From NCBI RefSeq assembly GCF_947492715.1, contig NZ_CANLNS010000002.1, positions 62,001-126,000 of the forward strand: a stretch of 64,000 bases of DNA. The letters run 5' to 3'. The translations under genes and the position numbers were made by a program. Of this stretch, positions 1 through 9,422 are shown one piece after another (positions within the stretch are counted from its first letter, which is position 1; every line of letters starts with the position of its first letter). This DNA is from an uncultured Psychroserpens sp. (GTDB lineage: Bacteria > Bacteroidota > Bacteroidia > Flavobacteriales > Flavobacteriaceae). The notes under the pieces are model-generated. The model saw only the letters and a list, made by a program, of their open reading frames with translations, was not told where the DNA came from and did no database searches.

Positions 1-136
1 CTAATGTCATGACTTTTTGTGTTTTTATCAATTAAAACCTATCTATAGATCTTTCATTATGTTATTTGGTTTAAAGTTAACAAAAGAAAAAAAATTGGAG
101 CTACTTTGGCAAAAAGTATAGTTGCTGATAGTAGAG

Positions 137-1111
137 TTATAGTTTTTCCCAGTCTTGGTTAAACCTTAAGTCGGATAATTTTCTGTATAAATAATACAAA
201 CCGTTGGTTCCTGATTTCCCATAGTCTTCTATGGTCTTTACTGTGCCATCTGTAAAATAAACTTTGAGTGTACATGAGGGCTGGCAAGTACCTCCGGCAA
301 AATAAGAATCACTAAGATTTTTAATTTGTAAATAATTAATTATTTCACATAGTTCTGAGAACTTGTCTTTTGCAATTGTTGTTTCAAAATAGCCTTCTTC
401 TTTATTAGGATCAATTTTCAATGTTTTACTGAAATTATGATATCTTGCAATAAATGAGGATTTAGCATTTTCGTTTAGAACTAATTCAAACACAGGACAA
501 GTTCCAAAACAGCCTTCAGCACGATATTCAATTTGAGAGATTTGATAATCTTCACCTTCCTCATTAAAATCTATAAATCTTCCGTATTTATATACAAGTG
601 TTGTTTTTGAAATACCATTTTCAAAATTTTCAGCATAGTTAGAAATGGAATACAATTCTACGGCAGGAATTTCATCTTTATAGACCAACTTTGGGTAAAT
701 AGGAAAATCATTAATTAATGATAGCGTTAAAGGAATAGGAGCATAGTGGTCATTTCCATAATTCATTATCGCCATGACTTTAAATGAATGCTGATAGAAC
801 GCTCCAGTTATAATTAAATCTGTAAATCCATTAGCATCGAAATCCTCTTTTATGAACGTAATATTGGGAAACATTGAATCTAATCTCCGTTTTATTTTCG
901 CTACATGAAACCCTTCTTGGTTATAAGATTTGGGTGTTGCATATAAAAATTGGTTTAGCGTGGAATCTGTGGTTTTTATAAAGGTGCGTAACTCGTTTAG
1001 ATTTGATATACTATCAACCTTAGTTCGTTTGATGGTTTCTTTTAAAGTACTTTTTTCTTTCGCACAAGAATGGAGTAGAATAATAGTTAGAATGATGGTT
1101 AGGCATCTCAT
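137..1111 (-). CDS. DUF6438-type lipoprotein
   Basis: The 324-residue product starts with a short lipoprotein signal peptide ending in LLHSC, with Cys16 as the likely lipidated residue. The C-terminal third, about residues 190-320, looks like a DUF6438 domain: it has the paired motifs GCFGTCPVF and GGTCQPSC, whose four cysteines could form disulfides outside the cytoplasm. The middle part (about 85-180) contains an FDANGFTDLIITG stretch that resembles a calcium-binding VCBS/FG-GAP-type repeat. Function is unknown. The gene reads the same way as the two genes upstream of it (36 bp gap), so all three may be cotranscribed. The DUF assignment is from motif memory. Confidence 0.8.
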   Translation of the reverse strand: MRCLTIILTIILLHSCAKEKSTLKETIKRTKVDSISNLNELRTFIKTTDSTLNQFLYATPKSYNQEGFHVAKIKRRLDSMFPNITFIKEDFDANGFTDLIITGAFYQHSFKVMAIMNYGNDHYAPIPLTLSLINDFPIYPKLVYKDEIPAVELYSISNYAENFENGISKTTLVYKYGRFIDFNEEGEDYQISQIEYRAEGCFGTCPVFELVLNENAKSSFIARYHNFSKTLKIDPNKEEGYFETTIAKDKFSELCEIINYLQIKNLSDSYFAGGTCQPSCTLKVYFTDGTVKTIEDYGKSGTNGLYYLYRKLSDLRFNQDWEKL

Positions 1112-1146
1112 AATATTGTCAACGTTTAAGTTGTAATATCATTGTG

Positions 1147-1500
1147 CTAACTAAGATTTTCGTTGTTTTTTGACTTTAAATGCTTAATATAATTGTTTAA
1201 AAGACCTTTAATTTGTTCGGTAGCTACTGGATTTGCAGAGTGCACTTTAAACTCTAAATGTCTTAAATCAAGTCCAGATTCGTAGACTAACCATTTTGCA
1301 GCAGCCAATCCATCTGGTGCCACCTTACCGTCTGATCCAAGACCAAGATCGTTATCAAAACTTATATAATTTGGAAGTCCGTTTGTTTTAATATAATCGA
1401 CAAATGCAGTATAGGTACGAACGATATCAAACTCGGGTGTCATAGATTTGTCATAAATCATTTCAATAGTTCTGACATCGTCTAAAAATAGTTTTTTCAT
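1147..1500 (-). CDS. cyclic-phosphate processing receiver-domain protein (cREC-like)
   Basis: This 117-residue protein is a single compact domain. It has an acidic LFLDDVR motif near the N-terminus, an ISFDNDLG motif near residue 50, a conserved DGLAAAKWLV helix and a KVHSANPVA motif near residue 90. This pattern matches the stand-alone receiver-like family called cyclic-phosphate processing receiver domain, related to response-regulator receivers but with extra aspartates and a His-Ser-Ala-Asn segment. The name implies a link to RNA 2',3'-cyclic phosphate chemistry, but that is a family-level prediction and no RNA-repair genes lie nearby. It follows the upstream gene by 7 bp and is probably cotranscribed with it. 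Confidence 0.75.
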   Translation of the reverse strand: MKKLFLDDVRTIEMIYDKSMTPEFDIVRTYTAFVDYIKTNGLPNYISFDNDLGLGSDGKVAPDGLAAAKWLVYESGLDLRHLEFKVHSANPVATEQIKGLLNNYIKHLKSKNNENLS

Positions 1501-1507
1501 TTTCGTT

Positions 1508-2218
1508 TTAGTTCAATTTTTTTTTATCCATTTCTATATAAGGTCTTTCCGAGTCCTCGCATAAGAACCCACTATACGCTATTCTTTTTTCATTAAACAT
1601 AACATACGATTCATCAATATGTGCATAGCTTGCGCTATATCCCATATGTTTTCCCCTAACAATAATACCGCCTTCTCCACCACAATCTACCGATAAAATT
1701 AATATAACCTTAATATTACTACTGTCAGAATTAAGACTCTCATAGGCTTTTTGAATTAAAGGAAAATTGAAGCTATTGCTTCTGTAATCGTAATCATTTA
1801 CAGCAAAAAGAATTTCCTCAATAATAAACTCTTCAGTGTCCTCTGCAATAGGTTTATCGTCTATACTTCTATAGAGAGTGTTGTTCTTCAAATAAATTTT
1901 AGTGTGTATGCCATTAAAAGGATGATTCTTGATACTTTCAAATAGAATTTCCATTCTATTGGTATCAGGAATGGCATAAATTAACTTTAAAATCTCTAGT
2001 GCAAAGTTCTCAGATATTAATAGTGATATATAAGGATATTCACCTTTTTTGCTAGAACCATACAGGTCTCTAAATAAACGAATGAATTCAAAATCTATGT
2101 TTTTGTCTTCATGCAATTCATAAAAATCAACGATTTCTTTTGGAATGTCAATACCTGTTGTACTAGCAAATATACTTGCCATATCTCGTATTCTAATCTT
2201 TAATTTTCTATTTATCAT
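1508..2218 (-). CDS. hypothetical protein beside the receiver-like protein
   Basis: I do not recognise this 236-residue protein. It has no signal peptide or membrane segment, so it is probably cytoplasmic. The N-terminal half is helical and acidic; the C-terminal half has a CGGEGGIIVRGK glycine-rich turn followed by SASYAHIDESYVMF. The gene begins with ATG and is the first of three minus-strand genes, ending 7 bp before the cREC-like gene, which suggests a functional link. A SUKH/immunity-type fold is possible from the size and acidity but is not supported by any motif I can name. Confidence 0.7.
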   Translation of the reverse strand: MINRKLKIRIRDMASIFASTTGIDIPKEIVDFYELHEDKNIDFEFIRLFRDLYGSSKKGEYPYISLLISENFALEILKLIYAIPDTNRMEILFESIKNHPFNGIHTKIYLKNNTLYRSIDDKPIAEDTEEFIIEEILFAVNDYDYRSNSFNFPLIQKAYESLNSDSSNIKVILILSVDCGGEGGIIVRGKHMGYSASYAHIDESYVMFNEKRIAYSGFLCEDSERPYIEMDKKKLN

Positions 2219-2408
2219 TTGAAGTATAACGTGTCAATTGAAATGGCTTTTTCAGCGCTTTGTTCATACGAAGTTAGTAAAAGGAAACGAACTAAATAAA
2301 AAGAAAACGGTTCTAAAACTTATGTAAGAATAACAAATTGCTAGCTCCTGTGATTAGTCATTAGGTTTTTAATTCGTTACTTTAGAAAAGAAAATTAAGT
2401 CATATAAA

Positions 2409-3266
2409 ATGGATGTTAAAAAATTCGGAACGCTTTACATGAAATGGATACGATTAATTTTAATTAAAAGCCTGTCATTATTAATATTAGTTTTATGCTT
2501 AACATGCTGCCGACATGTAGATAATTCTAAACAAAACGCATCATCAGATACTTTGAGCTGCCAATTAGATACATTATCTACTTCTATAGTTGCTCAAGAC
2601 GATGGTCATTTTAAAGCCTATATGACGCCATCTCCTTTGATTATGGATGGTTGCAGTAAAGACGATATATGGTCTCGCGTAGATTGGTATGATATGAATT
2701 ATGTATGGATGGGTGAACCAGTAGACTCTGCAGATTACCATGGGAAGTTTAAACTCGCTTGGGATAAGCACTATCTATATGTTTTGGTTGAAGTTTTTGA
2801 TGATCATTTAAATCCGACGTTAGATAATGGTATAGATAACTATTGGAAAGGTGATTATGTAGAGGTGTTCATTGATGAAGATAGATCTGGAGGTGACCAT
2901 AAATTTAATCATCAAGCCTTTGCTTATCATGTGTCTTCAGAAGGTCATGCAATAGATAAAAGTACATCTGAACAAACTATTTTTTTGGATGATCATGTTA
3001 CTGTTGCGCGTTCGCAAGAAGGTAACAAATACCTTTGGGAAATGGCAATTCAACTTTATAACAAGGATTTTGATGAAAAAGCTACGGATAATGTTCCCGT
3101 TGAAATTTTAAAAAACAAACACATCGGTTTTTCAATTGCCTATGGTGATAATGATGGTAACAACAGCCGCGAAAACTTCATGGGCTCAAAACAATCACAC
3201 GGACAAAATAATGACGAAGGTTATACAAACTCGAGTGTTTTTGGAAGCATCCTATTTTTAGAGTAG
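2409..3266 (+). CDS. lipoprotein with CBM9-like sugar-binding domain
   Basis: The 285-residue product has a long N-terminus, a hydrophobic stretch and the cysteine pair LTCC, consistent with a lipoprotein. Residues about 65-285 form one domain with the features of the carbohydrate-binding module family 9-like fold: PLIMDG at the start, WDKHYLYVLVEVFDDH, then YWKGDYVEVFIDED and a late WEMAIQL strand. Such domains bind sugar ends or act as surface-exposed binding proteins. No glycoside hydrolase or SusCD pair is adjacent. A second ATG at 2439 gives a more usual signal peptide (MKWIRL...). A possible -7 element TACTTTAG lies at 2378-2385, which allows either start. Confidence 0.8.
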   Translation: MDVKKFGTLYMKWIRLILIKSLSLLILVLCLTCCRHVDNSKQNASSDTLSCQLDTLSTSIVAQDDGHFKAYMTPSPLIMDGCSKDDIWSRVDWYDMNYVWMGEPVDSADYHGKFKLAWDKHYLYVLVEVFDDHLNPTLDNGIDNYWKGDYVEVFIDEDRSGGDHKFNHQAFAYHVSSEGHAIDKSTSEQTIFLDDHVTVARSQEGNKYLWEMAIQLYNKDFDEKATDNVPVEILKNKHIGFSIAYGDNDGNNSRENFMGSKQSHGQNNDEGYTNSSVFGSILFLE

Positions 3267-3323
3267 GAGGTCCAAATAGAACAGTTTGTCTTGAGACGGT
3301 ATTTTTGCAAATTATTCTTCTTA

Positions 3324-3359
3324 TTTAGTTTATGCTTCACGTTTAGTTTATGCTTCACG
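3324..3359. repeat. 18-bp perfect tandem repeat at a stop codon
   Basis: The unit TTTAGTTTATGCTTCACG occurs twice in direct succession (3324-3341 and 3342-3359). The second copy contains the last codons and the TAA stop of the minus-strand membrane protein gene that ends at 3348. The first copy lies just downstream of the stop. A recent slippage duplication is the simplest reading. Confidence 0.9.
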
Positions 3360-3752
3360 TGGCCATTTCCAAGCATAGTAAACAATCAAAATAGTAATGA
3401 TACTTTCTGCAAATGCGAGAAAGACGTAAAAGCTATACCATTCGGTTAAAGAATTGACACCAATTAATAACATCATCAATGTAAATAGTAATCCAAAAAT
3501 GATATTTAGGATTCGGTTGGGTTTCGGTTTCAGAATTACTGATAAGGCTACCATAACAGAAGGAATCACTAGAATTATTGATGCTATCAACAGTTTGGTT
3601 GGGCTGTCTAAAACGTTGTCTCCTGTAATTAGACTGTCTATTTTACCAGGCGTGTAGAGTTCGAAATAATCGCCATATAAATAGCAAAATGTTACCGATG
3701 CCCATAATGCTGCAAGTTTAATTTTGATGTTTACTTTTTGATTTTCTAACAT
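3348..3752 (-). CDS. small integral membrane protein, four predicted helices
   Basis: This 134-residue protein has four hydrophobic segments, roughly residues 12-32, 52-72, 80-100 and 106-128. A short loop with LYTPGKIDSLITGD follows the first helix, and the protein ends in a basic WKWPREA tail. It resembles the small uncharacterised membrane proteins common in Flavobacteriaceae, and I cannot assign a function. The gene stands alone, convergent with the CBM9-like gene. Its 3' end lies inside the second copy of an 18-bp tandem repeat, so the stop codon may have been duplicated recently. Confidence 0.7.
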   Translation of the reverse strand: MLENQKVNIKIKLAALWASVTFCYLYGDYFELYTPGKIDSLITGDNVLDSPTKLLIASIILVIPSVMVALSVILKPKPNRILNIIFGLLFTLMMLLIGVNSLTEWYSFYVFLAFAESIITILIVYYAWKWPREA

Positions 3753-3847
3753 AATGGTTGGTCTTTAGTGTTTAAATAAAAGTATTTCTATTTATATAGA
3801 CGCAAAATTCACCCAAATGGTTGCCTCAGTTTCAATGTGTCATACTA

Positions 3848-4309
3848 TTAGTTTTTCGTCAGAGCATCTAAGATCGCAATCTCGTTGGCCTTTAAACATT
3901 TTATAGGCAAGTAAATACCTTGATTCGATTTGGTTTTTAGCGCAAAATAGTTTTTCCTTTTTAGGATCGCTTTTAAGTTGGAGTAATCTAATTCCGATTT
4001 ACTTTTGTCTGACCTAATAATTATTTTTTCTGGTTCAATATCATAGTCGAGGTCAAAGTTTTTGAACCAAGATTTTCGAGTTAAAATAAGTATTAAGGGT
4101 TTGAGTGTGTAGTAAACTCCGAAAATGATCATAAACCCAGCATAGCCAATACCCGTTTTGGTGTTCCCATTAAAATATTGAAAAAGTCCCATGATTAAAA
4201 TAAGTGGTCCACCAATTAGCCTTAAAATGGAAAAGAAAATACCATAGCCAAAGAAGTATTCATTCAAAAATATTTTTATTTTTTCAAATTGAGATAAATT
4301 TTGATGCAT
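3848..4309 (-). CDS. membrane protein with PH-like cytoplasmic tail
   Basis: The 153-residue product has two membrane helices (about 22-42 and 53-75). A soluble tail follows with the pattern YDIEPEKIIIRSDKSKSELDYSNLKAILK, then a basic RKNYFALKTKSNQGIYLPIKCL. That order, two helices followed by a small beta domain ending in a helix, is typical of YcxB-like or bacterial PH-type membrane proteins. No enzyme motif is visible. The gene is separated from its minus-strand neighbours by about 90 bp on each side and is probably transcribed on its own. Assignment to a named family is tentative. Confidence 0.65.
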   Translation of the reverse strand: MHQNLSQFEKIKIFLNEYFFGYGIFFSILRLIGGPLILIMGLFQYFNGNTKTGIGYAGFMIIFGVYYTLKPLILILTRKSWFKNFDLDYDIEPEKIIIRSDKSKSELDYSNLKAILKRKNYFALKTKSNQGIYLPIKCLKANEIAILDALTKN

Positions 4310-4394
4310 GGTTATGGTCGTTTTATACTGCTTTATTATTTAGGACTAAGATTATAATGGTTTTAGTTTTTCCAAACGTATATCTACGTATTTT

Positions 4395-4751
4395 TTAACG
4401 CCCTGCCAATAAACTTAACTGTTTCCCCAGTAAAGCAGATATACCAGCCGCCAAACCTCCAATAATACCAGTTACTAGTATGAGAAGGTAGGGATTGCCA
4501 CCAAGAGAAAGCAATACAGATATCTTTTTGGCAAGCGTAAAATCATTACCGCTACTTGCTATAAACGCATAGACAGACCAAAATAGGAGAATGGCCAAAA
4601 AAGGTACAACAAACACGGCTAGTTTCTTTAGACTAAAAAAGAGCGCAGAAACAAAACCTGCTACCATAATGGACCACCAAGGTAAAAACTGAGAAAGAAT
4701 AAACGCTAATAGGATGGTCACAATGAAATTAATAATATGTTCTTTACGCAT
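4395..4751 (-). CDS. small four-helix membrane protein
   Basis: This 118-residue, very hydrophobic protein has four predicted membrane segments and a short glycine-rich end (GIIGGLAAGISALLGKQL). No catalytic motif is visible. Its ATG overlaps the TAA stop of the penicillin-acylase family gene by one base (TAATG on the minus strand), so translation of the two is probably coupled. The function is unknown. The tight linkage suggests it may support maturation, localisation or transport linked to the periplasmic hydrolase, but this is inference. Confidence 0.7.
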   Translation of the reverse strand: MRKEHIINFIVTILLAFILSQFLPWWSIMVAGFVSALFFSLKKLAVFVVPFLAILLFWSVYAFIASSGNDFTLAKKISVLLSLGGNPYLLILVTGIIGGLAAGISALLGKQLSLLAGR

Positions 4752-7165
4752 TAGTTTGATGGTGTTAGGGTTTGTGTTGAAATGATATCACTAGTAGCTG
4801 TATCATTCTGCATAAAATTTAAATCGTAATAGGTCCCGGCGGCCCAGTCATCAATCATATTATCATAATAGAGACTTCCAGGGTTTCCTGATTGGCCTCC
4901 TGGATAGATACCTAGAGCCTTTGGAGGAGAACTCATTTCTACAATCATACGCCACGACGGCCCATGATTTTCAGATGTTGCATTAACAATATTAGCATCG
5001 CCACCAATAGGAATATCAAAGCGTGAAAAGGCAGGTAAGGCTTGTAATAAATGCCCAGCATAGGTTGCTTTATAATCTTTCCAATTGTAATCACCATGTT
5101 TGGCTTTCCAATCATTTAAGTCTTTTACCGCATCTTTAAACGCTTTTAAGAATAAATCGTGAGCGGTTTCTATCTCGGGAGTTTCTAAAATATCCATGAA
5201 CTTATCTTTTGGGCGATTGATAAGGAGGTAGATTGTTTGGTATGTAAAAGGTGTTGTTAACGCTTCATCTTCTGTATCAAATTCATCCCAAACCATTGGG
5301 TATAATTTATACCACCAGGCTCTCCAAATACTTGGTCCAACTTGATCAATATCATTGTTAAAATCCCATGACTTAATTTGCTTATAAATAGCACGCTCTT
5401 CTTCGGTTAATGCCGAAACATCTATGGATTTAAACATTTCCGTTAGAAGTTCAGCGGCCTTAAGATTGTAGTTGTTATTATGCAAGGCTTTAAAATCATC
5501 TACACTAAATTTATCCTTTGATCTAAAGAAATCATTAATAACACGATTCCTGTACGTTTCATAACCATCGTTAAAGACATAGAAGGGATAGCTTTCGTCT
5601 ACAGGATGTTGATTAGCCGAACTTACAAATCCGCGTTCTGGATTTTTCACATGAGCATTAAAGGCCTGTGGAATATAACCTTGCCAGTCGTGATCTGGAT
5701 TAGAGCCATCCATTAAGAATTTGCCCTGACCTTCCCATTTATTAGGAAACAAACCTTGAATCCATAAGGCAATGTCACCACTAGTTGAAGCAAAGACAAA
5801 ATTTTGGGCTGGTGCCGTATAGCCTTTTAAGGCATTTACATAGTCGTCGTAATTTTTAGCTTTATTAAGATCTAAAAACGGACGTTGGTTATTACCACCT
5901 GTATGACCAACCCATTTCATAGCATAGCCAGCACGTTTGTTATCACTTTTAAAATTATGATCGTAAGTGACAGGACCATGATGTGTGTATAGCACCGAGT
6001 CTATTACTGGTAATGCGCCTCTAACATTAATCGTTTCAACACGAATGCTGGTATCTTTCCACGAGTCGCCATATTTGTACTGGGATCTTGAATCGTCTTT
6101 AAATTCAATTTTATACCAATCGAGTACATCACGTGTTGCATTGGTTTCTCCCCAAGCGATATGATTATTAAATCCAGAAATAATACCTAAAGCACCTGGT
6201 AATGTTGCTCCCATAGCACTGTGTTGTGGTGTGCTTAATTGCATGACAAACCAAATAGAAGGAAGGTTTAAACCCAAATGAGGATCGTTAGCAAGAATGG
6301 CATTTCCCGTAACTGATTTTTCACTAGATACAGCCCAATTATTACTTCCATTATCTGGATGAGGCTTTGCAATCGTTTCTCTAATAGTATCTAGAGGGAT
6401 ATCACCTTGCGGTGCCTTTGTCATTTCAGTATCTATAAAACTCCAATCGGTGTCTTTCGGAATTACAGGGTCGTTCACATCGAAAAAATCAGGAAAGAGC
6501 AAATCAAATCGTTCTTGGCCAAACTTGCGTAAACTGTTTGTGTACTCTAAATCGTCATCGCCGCCTGCTAGCATTTTTGTCATATACATCAGCAGTAGTG
6601 CTGTCTTTTTTATAGTCCAAGGTTCTGGTTTATAATCGAGAAGTTTAAACTCCACAGGAATATTTTTATCATCGAGTGATTCAATATAACTATTTACTCC
6701 ATCACGATAGGCTTTTAAAAGTGCAATTGCTTCAGGGTCATCTTTCATTTTTTCTAAGGCCATTTCTGCACCATAAGCCATACCACGTCTGCGTTCACGA
6801 CGATCATAATCTAGTGCATTTTTTCCTATAATTTCAGAAAGACGTCCAGCGGCTGCATGAGTTTGAAATTCCATTTGCCACAAACGATGTTTGGCGGTAA
6901 CATAGCCCTGAGCTTTATATAAATCGGCATCATTCTGTGCAAAGATGTGCGGAATTAAATGCGCATCATAATGAATCGTTACAGGAGCCGATAAGCCAGC
7001 AATGGTTACATTTCCTTCGATAATCTCGTTGGTTTCATTTTGCCATACACCATTTACGGGGTCAAGAAACTTTCCGACGGGAGGAATTGCGCCCAGCTTC
7101 GTATTTAAACAATAAAAAACAACTAAGGTGAGTACCAAAGTTGCAATGAGTTTCATGTATTTCAT
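4751..7165 (-). CDS. penicillin acylase family Ntn hydrolase
   Basis: The 804-residue precursor matches the penicillin/acyl-homoserine-lactone acylase family. It has an N-terminal membrane or signal segment (residues 4-22), an alpha-chain region, and the autocleavage site DNGSNNWAV, where Ser274 would become the N-terminal nucleophile of the beta chain. ANDPHLGL follows shortly after. These enzymes hydrolyse amide bonds of acylated substrates in the periplasm; the natural substrate here is unknown, and quorum-signal or lipopeptide degradation are options. The precursor length is normal for the family. ATGs at 7165 and 7156 are both possible starts. The gene overlaps the next small membrane-protein gene by one base. 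Confidence 0.92.
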   Translation of the reverse strand: MKYMKLIATLVLTLVVFYCLNTKLGAIPPVGKFLDPVNGVWQNETNEIIEGNVTIAGLSAPVTIHYDAHLIPHIFAQNDADLYKAQGYVTAKHRLWQMEFQTHAAAGRLSEIIGKNALDYDRRERRRGMAYGAEMALEKMKDDPEAIALLKAYRDGVNSYIESLDDKNIPVEFKLLDYKPEPWTIKKTALLLMYMTKMLAGGDDDLEYTNSLRKFGQERFDLLFPDFFDVNDPVIPKDTDWSFIDTEMTKAPQGDIPLDTIRETIAKPHPDNGSNNWAVSSEKSVTGNAILANDPHLGLNLPSIWFVMQLSTPQHSAMGATLPGALGIISGFNNHIAWGETNATRDVLDWYKIEFKDDSRSQYKYGDSWKDTSIRVETINVRGALPVIDSVLYTHHGPVTYDHNFKSDNKRAGYAMKWVGHTGGNNQRPFLDLNKAKNYDDYVNALKGYTAPAQNFVFASTSGDIALWIQGLFPNKWEGQGKFLMDGSNPDHDWQGYIPQAFNAHVKNPERGFVSSANQHPVDESYPFYVFNDGYETYRNRVINDFFRSKDKFSVDDFKALHNNNYNLKAAELLTEMFKSIDVSALTEEERAIYKQIKSWDFNNDIDQVGPSIWRAWWYKLYPMVWDEFDTEDEALTTPFTYQTIYLLINRPKDKFMDILETPEIETAHDLFLKAFKDAVKDLNDWKAKHGDYNWKDYKATYAGHLLQALPAFSRFDIPIGGDANIVNATSENHGPSWRMIVEMSSPPKALGIYPGGQSGNPGSLYYDNMIDDWAAGTYYDLNFMQNDTATSDIISTQTLTPSN

Positions 7166-7218
7166 GTGGTTGGAACTTTTAAAGTTTGAATTTACTGAAA
7201 TATTTTGAGAGTTTAAAG

Positions 7219-7605
7219 TTATAATTCAAATGCTTTGAATAGCGGTTTTGGAACAATCCAGAACCGTTTGTATGGCGATAGTTCAGTCTTGTTTTTTAGT
7301 TCTGTAAGTTCCAATTGTTTTGATGTTTTATGGATGGTATAAATTATTTCGGCGGCTTTTGTATCATTCGCTTTTTTTATAAGAATGGTATCAGAATTTA
7401 GTCGTTTCCATTCAATAGGAACGGTTACCTCGCCGTTATCACCATTGGTCCAACACCATGTTTGATAATATCCTTTTCCATGTTCTGAAAAAGATAAGTA
7501 ATAGACGATGTCTATTTTAAAAAAAAGGTCATCTTCTGTTTTCCAAGTACCAATAAGCTCATCTAAAGGTATCTTCTTTTTGAACATATCCCAAGGCCAT
7601 TTCAT
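7219..7605 (-). CDS. hypothetical small protein
   Basis: This protein of about 128 residues has no signal peptide and is unrecognised. It is rich in aromatic residues, with a WKTEDDLFFKI segment and an ending KRFWIVPKPLFKAF. The alternating beta pattern and the opening LIGTWKTEDD are reminiscent of lipocalin-like small proteins, in which GTW marks the first strand, but it lacks the usual export signal. An upstream TTG at 7611 is possible, but ATG at 7605 is preferred. It lies between the DUF721 gene and the acylase gene on the same strand and is likely in the recF operon. Confidence 0.6.
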   Translation of the reverse strand: MKWPWDMFKKKIPLDELIGTWKTEDDLFFKIDIVYYLSFSEHGKGYYQTWCWTNGDNGEVTVPIEWKRLNSDTILIKKANDTKAAEIIYTIHKTSKQLELTELKNKTELSPYKRFWIVPKPLFKAFEL

Positions 7606-7630
7606 GAACAATACTCTACAACTTGCGATA

Positions 7631-7927
7631 TCATCTAAGCACTAATTTTTTAATAACTTCTTTTCCCACAGACTCATTGAGCATATCTATTATTTTTTGT
7701 TTTCCATAGCTTAGCTCTTCACGAAGTACACTCGAACTTAATGAAACGTATAAGGTGTCCCTATCGAGTTTGATATCTGTGGTATAGTTGTTAACACCAT
7801 TTCCCATCATTTTGGCCCAAGCTTCTCGCACATCTACCTTATCTAAACCTGCCTGAAGTTTATTGGTATCCACAAATTCTTTAAGGATATCGCTTATTGG
7901 TAAGTGATCATTTTGTCGTTTTGCCAT
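7631..7927 (-). CDS. DUF721 / DciA family protein
   Basis: The 98-residue protein fits the DUF721 family. It has the VREAWAKMMGNGVNNYT motif near residue 30 and the LYVSLSSSVLREELSYGKQKIIDMLNE segment that forms the family's conserved core. The family includes DciA, the ancestral loader of the replicative helicase DnaB. Location next to recF on the same strand is the usual arrangement in Bacteroidota and supports a replication role. Its ATG overlaps the stop of the upstream lipoprotein gene by one base. Helicase loading by this particular short member is inferred. Confidence 0.85.
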   Translation of the reverse strand: MAKRQNDHLPISDILKEFVDTNKLQAGLDKVDVREAWAKMMGNGVNNYTTDIKLDRDTLYVSLSSSVLREELSYGKQKIIDMLNESVGKEVIKKLVLR

Positions 7928-8346
7928 TAGTCTAAATCTAGAGGTTGATAGCGTTTATAAAGATACACATCTTTATTGGTATTATTTATAATTAACAACT
8001 GACTCTCATTAGCATTTAAAACCGTTTCTTTCCAATTAGAATATGGTGTTTTGTAATAAATATTCAAACTATCATTTTCAATAATCATTTTAAAAAATTC
8101 AGCACTTTTTGACGTTTCGTACTTTCCAGCGAGATTTGGTAACATCTTTTTTCTAAATCCTGTTAAACTATCAGAAACTTCAATATAGTCTATAGTATTA
8201 TTAAACGTGTATGTTCTTTTAGAACCATCTTTTAAGGTAACTTCATCAATTTCCCAATAACCCCCAATATGTTCTACAAAAGATGCTGGGTCTTTAGAGC
8301 AGCTAAATAGACCAACTAAAAAGAGTAGGAGTGCTATCTTTTTCAT
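7927..8346 (-). CDS. lipocalin-like small lipoprotein in the recF operon
   Basis: This 139-residue protein starts with a clear lipoprotein signal ([17 protein letters not shown], Cys16). The mature part is beta-rich, with [23 protein letters not shown] near its start and a [13 protein letters not shown] strand near its end, a layout seen in small lipocalin-like envelope lipoproteins. No function is known. Its ATG overlaps the recF TGA by four bases (ATGA), and its own stop overlaps the DUF721 start by one base. It is therefore translationally coupled on both sides, although the neighbouring genes act on DNA. Confidence 0.8.
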   Translation of the reverse strand: MKKIALLLFLVGLFSCSKDPASFVEHIGGYWEIDEVTLKDGSKRTYTFNNTIDYIEVSDSLTGFRKKMLPNLAGKYETSKSAEFFKMIIENDSLNIYYKTPYSNWKETVLNANESQLLIINNTNKDVYLYKRYQPLDLD

Positions 8347-9422
8347 AGTTTGAAAATTTTATATGATTGGTGAATTTGTTTCACAATATGTTCGGTGCGT
8401 TCGGCGTGCGTATCACTTATGAATAATTGCCCAAAATCATCATTGTCGACCAAACTGATAATTTGAGCAACGCGATTTTCATCCAACTTATCAAAAATAT
8501 CATCGAGTAGCAACAATGGTGTAACACCACTTTGTTCCTTTACAAAATCAAACTGCGCCAATTTAAGAGCAATTAAAAATGATTTTTGCTGACCTTGACT
8601 TCCAAATTTTTTAATAGGGTAGGTATCGATCTGAAAATTAAGATCATCCTTATGAATCCCTACACTTGTGTATTGTAAAGCTTTGTCTTTATTGATGTTT
8701 TGAGTTAGAAGAGTTTGTAGGTCATTATCAAACAAATCACTTTTATAATGAATATTAATGGCCTCGTTATTATTACTAATGACTTGATAACGCGCTTTAA
8801 ATATTGGTATAAAGGTTTTTAGAAACGCATCGCGTGTTTCAAAAATGGCACTTCCATAAGTGTGTAACTGTTCGTTATATACCTCTAAAGTTTGTGCGTT
8901 AAATGTATTGTTGAGTGCAAAGTATTTGAGTAAAGCATTACGCTGTGATAGTACTTTGTTATAGTTAATTAACGTATTGAGGTATGGCTTGTCGCTTTGA
9001 GATATGACGCTATCAATAAATTTGCGGCGTGTATCACTGCCTTCAATAATTAAATCGTGATCGGCAGGTGAAATGATTACAGATGGAATAAACCCAATAT
9101 GATCACTAAATCGTTCATAGGCTTTACCATTACGTTTTATCATTTTTTTTTGTCCGCGTTTTAAGGACACTACGATTTTTTCAGTTTTGTCGTTTTTGTT
9201 AAAAATGCCATCCACAACAAAAAAGTCTGCCTTATGCTTAATGTTTTGCGTAGCCACTGGGTTGAAATAGCTCTTTCCGAAGGACAAATGGTAGATAGCG
9301 TCTAAGGCATTGGTTTTCCCGACACCATTAGAACCAACAAAACAGTTAATTTTAGAATCAAATTCAAAATCTTGGCTTTCAAAATTTTTATAATTAACTA
9401 AACTTAACGTGTTTAAAATCAT
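8343..9422 (-). CDS. recF: DNA replication and repair protein RecF
   Basis: The 359-residue protein is a typical RecF, an SMC/ABC-type ATPase that helps load RecA at gaps and stalled forks. The Walker A motif GSNGVGKT is at residues 30-37. A signature-like [18 protein letters not shown] lies near residue 270, and the Walker [10 protein letters not shown] is at 303-311. Length matches the family. The start is ATG at 9422, opposite a divergent TPR-protein gene 121 bp away. It is the first gene of an operon with a lipoprotein, DUF721/DciA and probably the acylase genes. Confidence 0.97.
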   Translation of the reverse strand: MILNTLSLVNYKNFESQDFEFDSKINCFVGSNGVGKTNALDAIYHLSFGKSYFNPVATQNIKHKADFFVVDGIFNKNDKTEKIVVSLKRGQKKMIKRNGKAYERFSDHIGFIPSVIISPADHDLIIEGSDTRRKFIDSVISQSDKPYLNTLINYNKVLSQRNALLKYFALNNTFNAQTLEVYNEQLHTYGSAIFETRDAFLKTFIPIFKARYQVISNNNEAINIHYKSDLFDNDLQTLLTQNINKDKALQYTSVGIHKDDLNFQIDTYPIKKFGSQGQQKSFLIALKLAQFDFVKEQSGVTPLLLLDDIFDKLDENRVAQIISLVDNDDFGQLFISDTHAERTEHIVKQIHQSYKIFKL

